Below, piece by piece: positions 14,587-19,047 of a stretch of DNA of 19,047 nucleotides (position 1 is its first letter; every line of letters begins with the position of its first letter). The notes under the pieces were generated by a model, which saw only the letters and a program-made list of their open reading frames with translations, ran no database searches and had not been told where the DNA came from. Position numbers and translations under genes: made by a program. Source of the DNA: Nitrospinota bacterium (lineage in GTDB: Bacteria > Nitrospinota > Nitrospinia > UBA9942); contig JACQEW010000225.1 of the NCBI GenBank assembly GCA_016200365.1, forward strand, positions 1-19,047, read 5' to 3'.

Positions 14587-15360
14587 TCACAATAATTCCT
14601 CTATATTCAACTGCATCCCGTCTCTGGCGGCTATTACCTTTACCCCTGTCTCCTGAGATAGCCTGTCGGCAACCTCCCAAGGCTTTGCCTTTAAAACAGA
14701 CATCCCGAAGTGGGTAAGGATTGCTGTCTTAGGACGGAGTTCATTTATGAGTATCTGTGTGTCCTCTATGGATAAATGGTCTATCTTTACATCATTTCTT
14801 GGTTTAAGCAAAACAGTGTTAATAACAATAATATCACTCTTATACATCTTAGAGAGGTCAGGGAAATATTTTGTGTCTGTAATAAAAGAGAGCTTACCTT
14901 TTGTGAGGTGAAATGTCAGACCATAGGTTTCTACAGGATGGACATGCCTTTTAGATGTGGAGAATTTTATACTATTAACAGAATAACCCTCCTCCTCTTT
15001 CAAAACCTCTACTTTGTCTACATAGTTTCTTAGATACTTGAAAACTACAGGGTCGCTATTTATGGCATCATCAGGGGCTAAGACTGTTCCCTTTCTTTTA
15101 AATCCCCCTTCTGTCATTGCCTCAATCATGGCATTTACATCCCCTGAGTGGTCGAGATGTTTGTGGGATAGGATTATTGCATCCAGCGTTGTTGGATCAA
15201 GCTTTGGCTTACTCGACCAGCATTTAACCAACGCCCCCGGTCCAGGGTCTAAAAGAAGATTGACCCCTCCAAGACACAACCATGTCCCGCCGGATGACCT
15301 TACCTGCTTTGCCACTACCATCCTCGCACCCGCAGTCCCAAGAAATTTTATGTAGTCCAT
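14587..15360 (-). CDS. Metallo-beta-lactamase-fold hydrolase (RNase Z/phosphodiesterase-like)
   Basis: Metal-dependent hydrolase, 257 aa from the ATG at 15358-15360. The zinc-binding motif HKHLDH lies at residues 66-71, preceded by LLLDPGPGALV, as in the RNase Z-like/PhnP-like branch of the superfamily. Further ligands are suggested by KRHVHPVETYG, FITDTKYF and TAILTHFGMS. The closest named relatives by pattern are cyclic-phosphodiesterase-like proteins; the substrate is unknown. A TTG at 15378 would extend it by six residues, but MDYIKFLGTAGARM is the family-like start. It follows the TPR gene in the same direction and precedes the DnaJ-type gene, with the intervening gap taken up by element copy 2. 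Confidence 0.88.
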   Translation of the reverse strand: MDYIKFLGTAGARMVVAKQVRSSGGTWLCLGGVNLLLDPGPGALVKCWSSKPKLDPTTLDAIILSHKHLDHSGDVNAMIEAMTEGGFKRKGTVLAPDDAINSDPVVFKYLRNYVDKVEVLKEEEGYSVNSIKFSTSKRHVHPVETYGLTFHLTKGKLSFITDTKYFPDLSKMYKSDIIVINTVLLKPRNDVKIDHLSIEDTQILINELRPKTAILTHFGMSVLKAKPWEVADRLSQETGVKVIAARDGMQLNIEELL

Positions 15361-15387
15361 AATAATTTGGATGTTCAATCACCAAAG

Positions 15388-15450
15388 CTATCTCTTTTCT
15401 AAAGCCATCTGCAACCCCTTACACCCATTCTCATTCCCCATATCACATGC
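15388..15450 (-). other. Untranslated in-frame tail of the TPR gene after an amber codon
   Basis: Beyond the TAG at 15451-15453 the same frame continues as ACDMGNENGCKGLQMALEKR and then stops at TAG (15388-15390). Exported TPR proteins often end in xFQKACDMGNxxGCxxLQ, so the amber codon replaces what is normally a lysine codon (AAG to TAG). The tail is therefore a disconnected C-terminus, recoverable by readthrough or lost by recent mutation. A consensus error in the assembly is the simplest alternative. Confidence 0.75.
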
Positions 15451-16764
15451 CTATTGAAAATCAGAAATAGCCTTATCTATATCTCTTATATCAGCATAGG
15501 CATTTCCACGGTAAAGGTAAGCTTCAGGAATATTTTGATTTATATCAATCCCTTTACTGTAATCTTCAATTGCCCTGTCATACTGACCTTTCTTATGATA
15601 GGCAAACCCACGATTGAGGTAGGATGAAATAACTATAGGGTGAGGAGTTAATTTGCTTTTAATTTTTTTATATAATACTTTTGCAATACCATCAATTATA
15701 ACCCAATTTTTATAATCGTTTGCTGTTACCGAATAATCCGGGTTTTCTGGGTTTATTTCAATTACCTTACTGTAATCTTCTATTGCCTTATCATACTCAC
15801 TTTTAACAATAAGATAAATTCTTCCACGATTAAAATAAGCGTTGGCATTGTCAGACTTAAATTTTATAGCACTGTTATAATACTCTATTGCTTTATCATA
15901 TTCTCCTTTTTTCTCGTAGACATACCCACGATTCAAGGCGATATTCCAAAAAACATTTGCATAAACCTCTATATTGAGATTTGGATTGTTTCTATCAAAT
16001 GTCCTATCTAATACTTCAGATGCTTTATTATAGTCTTCAAGAGCTTTATCATATTGCTCCGTTTGCAGGTAAACGTTTCCTCGATTAACATAGGCTCCAT
16101 CAGCATCAGGGTTCAGCATAACAGCTTTTGTATATGCATCTATTGCCTCATCATACTGTTTATCCAGACTATACCTATTACCTTTCTCAAACCACTCATT
16201 AGCCTGAAATAAATTTTCCTTATCTGCAATCTTTGCCTCTACCTGTTTTCGTTCTGGTTCTCCTTTTGCCTGTGCCAACTGCTTCTTTAATTCCTCAATC
16301 TCTTTCTGGCTTTTATCATAAGCCTCCTGTATCTTCTTGTAATCCTCCACAACAGATTTCTCTTTTACCTTACCTGCGAGCTTCTCTATATTATCTAAAT
16401 TAACCTTTGCCTTGATTTTTACCCAAAAATTAAAGCCATCTCCTATGACAGTCCTTTTCTTGTCTATTATCGCAACCTCCATAATCCCTGATGCCATGAC
16501 CTTGATTTCATCTTCTGTTAATTGAAGATTCTTAACCTTTGTGTAACTCTCAACATAAGTCCCTGCCTGCTCAATGGCAACTCGTTTCGCATTAAGCAAT
16601 GCCCTGCTTTCTGCAACACCCGGCGTCTCCCCATCACCCATATTGTATGTGCCTTCTGAAATAATCTCCTTTGTCTCTGCAAAACATTTTGGTTCAATCT
16701 GCAAGATTGAACCAGCTAAAAAAAACAAAAACACTGCAATAATAATTACAGAAAAATATTTCAT
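15451..16764 (-). CDS. Exported TPR-repeat protein, C-terminally shortened by an amber codon
   Basis: The N-terminus MKYFSVIIIAVFLFFLAGSI is a signal peptide, with a likely cleavage after CFA (residue 29). Residues ~30-130 form an LPP20/FlgT-like domain (EGTYNMGDGETPGVAESRAL and VGDGFNFWVKIKAKVN), which in relatives sits in envelope-associated proteins. A coiled coil follows at ~135-185 (KEIEELKKQLAQAKGEPERK). From ~190 to the end there are several tetratricopeptide repeats with the A-Y-x-N-R-G and YDKAIEDY pattern. AGGGGGTG about 5 bases before the ATG is a good ribosome binding site. It likely acts as a scaffold in the periplasm or outer envelope. The last repeat ends abruptly in SDFQ-TAG, with conserved-looking residues continuing after the stop. 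Confidence 0.88.
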   Translation of the reverse strand: MKYFSVIIIAVFLFFLAGSILQIEPKCFAETKEIISEGTYNMGDGETPGVAESRALLNAKRVAIEQAGTYVESYTKVKNLQLTEDEIKVMASGIMEVAIIDKKRTVIGDGFNFWVKIKAKVNLDNIEKLAGKVKEKSVVEDYKKIQEAYDKSQKEIEELKKQLAQAKGEPERKQVEAKIADKENLFQANEWFEKGNRYSLDKQYDEAIDAYTKAVMLNPDADGAYVNRGNVYLQTEQYDKALEDYNKASEVLDRTFDRNNPNLNIEVYANVFWNIALNRGYVYEKKGEYDKAIEYYNSAIKFKSDNANAYFNRGRIYLIVKSEYDKAIEDYSKVIEINPENPDYSVTANDYKNWVIIDGIAKVLYKKIKSKLTPHPIVISSYLNRGFAYHKKGQYDRAIEDYSKGIDINQNIPEAYLYRGNAYADIRDIDKAISDFQ

Positions 16765-16780
16765 ACTACACCCCCTATTT

Positions 16781-16846
16781 TGTCACCCTGAGCAAAGCGA
16801 AGGGTCTATGTATTTGATGAGATTCTTCGCTACGCTCAGAATGACA
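16781..16846. repeat. TGTCACCCTGAGC...GCTCAGAATGACA intergenic palindrome
   Basis: TGTCACCCTGAGCAAAGCGA (16781-16800) pairs with TCTTCGCTACGCTCAGAATG + ACA (16824-16846) around AGGGTCTATGTATTTGATGA. It belongs to a widespread class of small bacterial palindromes and sits 4 bases before the gatB 3' end. Its CCTGAGC...GCGAAGG core resembles the 24-nt repeats found inside the aminotransferase gene. Confidence 0.85.
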
Positions 16847-16849
16847 TGC

Positions 16850-18316
16850 TTATGATGTCAGCCTCTCCTTCAGCAGTTTATTAACCACCTGCGGATTTGC
16901 CTTGCCTTTGCTTTTCTTCATCACCTGCCCGACAAAGAATGTGATGAGTTTATCTTTACCTCCCTTATAATCTGCTACCTCTTTCGGATTTTCAGCAATG
17001 ACCTCATCAATGACTTTGATAACCGCCGATTCATCGGTTATCTGGACAAGCCCTTTTTCTTTTACAATATCCTCAGGGGATTTTCCTGTTTTATACATTT
17101 CTTCAAATACAGTCTTTGCGATTTTTCCGCTGATTGTCCCGTTGTCAATCAGTTTAAGCATCCCTGCCAGCATTTGAGGAGTTACATGGTATTTCTCAAT
17201 CGTAAGCCCCTCATCCTTTAATGTCCTTAATACCTCACCCATCACCCAGTTGCTGATAATCTTCGCCTGCCCCTGAATGCCTCTATCAGTGGGCTGGTTA
17301 TAGAGTTTTATACAGTCCTCAAAATATCCTGCAATTGCCTTTGATGTGGTTAATACCTCCGCATCATATTCCGGCAAGCCGTAATCTTTTACAAATCTCT
17401 CCCTCTTTGCATCAGGAAGCTCGGGGAGTGTAGCCCTTATATCTTCAATCCATCTGCTGTCAATCTCTATCGGAACAAGGTCAGGCTCAGGGAAATAACG
17501 ATAATCGTGCGCCTCCTCTTTGCTTCTCATGGATACAGTGACGCCTTTATCAGGATTAAATAACCGTGTCTCTTGAACTATTTTTCCGCCTTCTTCAAGT
17601 GTGTCTATCTGCCTCTTAATTTCATATTCCAGAGCCTTTTGAAGGAATCTAAAGGAGTTCATGTTCTTTACTTCTGCCTTTGTGCCAAATTCCTTGCTCC
17701 CAACAGGACGCACAGATACATTGGCATCGCACCTCAAGCTCCCCTCCTCCATATTACAGTCGCTAACCTCTATATACTCAAGTATCGCCTTGAGCCTCGT
17801 CATATACTCTTTTGCTTCTTCGGGTGAGCGAATATCCGGCTCACTTACAATCTCCATAAGGGGAACGCCTGCCCTGTTAATATCTACATAACTTGAATCT
17901 TTATCTCCGAGATTCTCTCCATGTATCAGTTTTCCTGCATCCTCTTCCATGTGGATTCTGGTTAAGCCAATCCTTTTTATATTTCCATCAAGCACTATCT
18001 CGATATGACCGCCTTTTGCAAGGGGAAGCTCGTATTGTGAAATCTGATACCCCTTTGGCAAATCAGGGTAAAAATAGTTCTTTCTTGCAAACCTGTTGAA
18101 AGGGGCGATATTGCATCTCATGGCAAGTGCTGTCTTTATAGTAAGATTTACCGCCTCTTTGTTTATTACAGGTAAAACACCCGGCATGCCGATACATATT
18201 GGGCATGTGTTCTTATTCGGCTCTGAGCCAAACTTCGTGCTGCAGGAGCAGAACATCTTTGATTTTGTATTCAACTGGACATGAACTTCTAAACCGATTA
18301 CAGGCTCGTATTTCAT
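16850..18316 (-). CDS. gatB: Aspartyl/glutamyl-tRNA amidotransferase subunit B
   Basis: Subunit B of the GatCAB amidotransferase, which converts Glu-tRNA(Gln) or Asp-tRNA(Asn) to the correct amidated form. The 488-aa protein has the usual length. The N-terminus EPVIGLEVHVQLNTKSKMFC and NTCPICIGMPGVLPVIN carry the cysteines typical of the zinc site. RKNYFYPDLPKGYQISQYE and the RIHMEEDAGKLIH block are diagnostic. The C-terminal YqeY-like domain ends in GQVMKKSKGKANPQVVNKLL. AAAGGAG six bases before the ATG supports the start. gatA and gatC are not adjacent in this window. A palindromic repeat lies next to the stop, and the TPR gene follows in the same direction. Confidence 0.97.
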   Translation of the reverse strand: MKYEPVIGLEVHVQLNTKSKMFCSCSTKFGSEPNKNTCPICIGMPGVLPVINKEAVNLTIKTALAMRCNIAPFNRFARKNYFYPDLPKGYQISQYELPLAKGGHIEIVLDGNIKRIGLTRIHMEEDAGKLIHGENLGDKDSSYVDINRAGVPLMEIVSEPDIRSPEEAKEYMTRLKAILEYIEVSDCNMEEGSLRCDANVSVRPVGSKEFGTKAEVKNMNSFRFLQKALEYEIKRQIDTLEEGGKIVQETRLFNPDKGVTVSMRSKEEAHDYRYFPEPDLVPIEIDSRWIEDIRATLPELPDAKRERFVKDYGLPEYDAEVLTTSKAIAGYFEDCIKLYNQPTDRGIQGQAKIISNWVMGEVLRTLKDEGLTIEKYHVTPQMLAGMLKLIDNGTISGKIAKTVFEEMYKTGKSPEDIVKEKGLVQITDESAVIKVIDEVIAENPKEVADYKGGKDKLITFFVGQVMKKSKGKANPQVVNKLLKERLTS

Positions 18317-18437
18317 AAATCTCCTTTAGAAAATTAAGTTTTTGTTCCGGACAGGGTAAATATAGCAGAATTTAATAAAGGTATCAATTAAATATGGGGT
18401 TTTGAAGCTGTATGAAGTAATGGGGAAAGAGATAAAA

Positions 18438-18462
18438 CCCCGCACATAATTTATATGCGGGG
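18438..18462 (-). terminator. Intrinsic terminator of the HU/IHF gene
   Basis: On the minus strand CCCCGCATATAA pairs with TTATGTGCGGGG (one G-T pair), followed by TTTTAT. It begins 7 bases after the HU/IHF stop codon. This is the clearest intrinsic terminator in the window. Confidence 0.8.
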
Positions 18463-18468
18463 CGGGGT

Positions 18469-18744
18469 TTATTTATTTGCTGCGTCTCTGAAATGCTTTC
18501 CTGATTTAAACCTTACAACCCTGCGGGCTGTTATTTCTGCCTCCTCCCCTGTCTTTGGATTTCTTCCAATCCTCGGATTTTTATCCCGCACGGAGAAAGA
18601 GCCGAACCGTCTTAATATTACCGGTTCACCATTGCTAAGCGTTTGTTTGATTTTATCAATGACCAATTCTACAGCCTCCTCTGCTTTAGGCTTTTGCAGT
18701 CCCATCTCTTCAATAACCTTGTTTATAATATCCAATTTTGTCAT
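18469..18744 (-). CDS. HU/IHF-family DNA-binding protein
   Basis: Nucleoid-associated protein that bends DNA as a dimer. From the ATG at 18744 it is 91 aa, normal for HU/IHF. The N-terminal dimerisation helices (MTKLDIINKVIEEMGLQKPK) are followed by RRFGSFSVRDKNPRIGRNPK, whose Pro in the beta-arm intercalates DNA, and TARRVVRFKSGKHFRDA. The pattern leans toward IHF-alpha, but HU cannot be excluded. An ATG at 18753 is in frame, but AAAAGGAG abuts it with no spacing and is 9 bases from the ATG at 18744, so the latter is the start. The gene is probably monocistronic, with its own terminator and a structured leader. Confidence 0.94.
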   Translation of the reverse strand: MTKLDIINKVIEEMGLQKPKAEEAVELVIDKIKQTLSNGEPVILRRFGSFSVRDKNPRIGRNPKTGEEAEITARRVVRFKSGKHFRDAANK

Positions 18745-18746
18745 AT

Positions 18747-18782
18747 AGGGCATCTCCTTTTACATGCCCTTAAATTCAGGGC
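18747..18782 (-). promoter_or_regulatory. HU/IHF leader with two mutually exclusive hairpins around the Shine-Dalgarno
   Basis: On the minus strand three complementary segments occur in order: GCCCT (18782-18778), AGGGCAT (18770-18764) and ATGCCCT (18753-18747). Segment 2 can pair with segment 1 (GCCCT-GAATTTA-AGGGC) or with segment 3 (AGGGCAT-GTAAAAGGAG-ATGCCCT). The second pairing puts AAAAGGAG in its loop and ends 2 bases before the start codon. The pairings are seen in sequence; a switching role is inference. Confidence 0.5.
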
Positions 18783-18848
18783 TGAATATTTTATTAACAT
18801 AAATAAAAAAGCAAATCAATTATTTTTTTAATGTTTTTTTTAATGTAA

Positions 18849-18906
18849 AGGAAATTATAAAAACTACCACGGATTTATCACGGATGGACACGGACAAGAT
18901 AAATCC
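18849..18906. repeat. 16-mer shared with 1510, plus CACGGAT-word hairpin
   Basis: AGGAAATTATAAAAAC (18849-18864) is identical to 1510-1525. After it, GGATTTATC (18871-18879) and GATAAATCC (18898-18906) are exact inverted repeats enclosing quasi-tandem ACGGATGGACACGGAC. It is another member of the word-built intergenic palindrome class and lies between the HU/IHF gene and the transposase end. Confidence 0.7.
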
Positions 18907-18913
18907 TTTGTAA

Positions 18914-19047
18914 CTATTCAGCGAAATTCGGCAAAGAACCCATAAAAAGCATTCTCATTGCCTGAAGCGAACCAATAGAATTCTTCCTTGCAGTCGATAA
19001 ATAGCTTCTTACTCTGCAAAATATCTTTGCTCCCTCCATTGCACGAA
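18914..19047 (-). CDS. IS66-like transposase, C-terminal fragment (runs off window)
   Basis: A minus-strand frame open from the window edge encodes RAMEGAKIFCRVRSYLSTAR then KNSIGSLQAMRMLFMGSLPN and FAE before a TAG at 18914-18916. The pattern (R)xxEGAxxFxxxRSYxSTxRK, followed by a helix ending near GxP, is what closes IS66-family DDE transposases. The neighbouring frame on the same strand is also open for ~42 codons but looks less protein-family-like. The rest of the gene and the terminal inverted repeats are outside or unrecognised. No other IS genes are visible in this window, so it marks the edge of a mobile region. Confidence 0.68.
   Translation of the reverse strand, partial: RAMEGAKIFCRVRSYLSTARKNSIGSLQAMRMLFMGSLPNFAE

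Noticed and set aside
18766..18830. Promoter for the HU/IHF gene (TTGATT and TAAAAT-like boxes on the minus strand)
   Set aside because: The AT-rich stretch offers several weak matches with poor spacing, so no single promoter can be supported.
18918..19046. Second open minus-strand frame at the right edge (reads SCNGGSKDILQSKKLFIDCK...)
   Set aside because: It overlaps the frame that matches the IS66 transposase C-terminus and has no recognisable motif; open frames of this length occur by chance.

Overview
The window is a chromosomal segment of an AT-rich, Gram-negative-type, probably anaerobic bacterium. The evidence is an IHF/HU protein, an electron-bifurcation-type FixABCX module, a sigma-54 activator and an exported TPR protein. 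Word-like intergenic palindromes and CPEQxRR-type coding repeats are the kind I associate with uncultured Nitrospirota, Desulfobacterota and relatives. That placement is inference; there is no rRNA or marker set to fix it.

Layout. 1-3540 (+): der (ribosome-assembly GTPase) and an ABC exporter whose gene carries a ~92-bp palindrome in frame. 3550-4485 (-): a fold-type IV PLP aminotransferase carrying three 24-nt repeats inside its coding sequence. 4720-5892 (+): a small accessory island with a coupled short ORF, a 64-aa helical protein, a minimal nucleotidyltransferase, an unknown 107-aa protein, and the broken start of what looks like a second nucleotidyltransferase-like gene. This resembles a toxin-antitoxin-like cassette. 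5905-13378 (-): a co-directional block, in transcription order a GAF/AAA+/Fis sigma-54 activator, enoyl-CoA hydratase, fixA, fixB, fixC, fixX and thiolase. Together these look like an acyl-CoA/beta-oxidation electron-transfer module that passes electrons through ETF and ETF-quinone oxidoreductase. Acyl-CoA dehydrogenase and 3-hydroxyacyl-CoA dehydrogenase are not in the window. 13513-18744 (-): a zinc-finger-less DnaJ, a metallo-beta-lactamase-fold hydrolase, an exported TPR protein with an in-frame amber codon before its natural end, gatB, and an HU/IHF gene with a terminator and a structured leader. 18914-19047 (-): the C-terminal end of an IS66-like transposase running off the edge.

The most unusual feature is the density and variety of small repeats. 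There are two copies of a ~110-bp terminal-inverted-repeat element, each ending 13-14 nt upstream of a start codon. Almost every intergenic gap in the fix operon is filled by a nested imperfect palindrome built from short quasi-tandem words. Two different repeat types have also entered protein-coding genes without breaking the frame.

A second item is the HU/IHF leader, which can form two mutually exclusive hairpins, one of which puts the Shine-Dalgarno sequence in its loop. No tRNA, rRNA, CRISPR array or known riboswitch was recognised. No gene-free stretch exceeds 300 bases.
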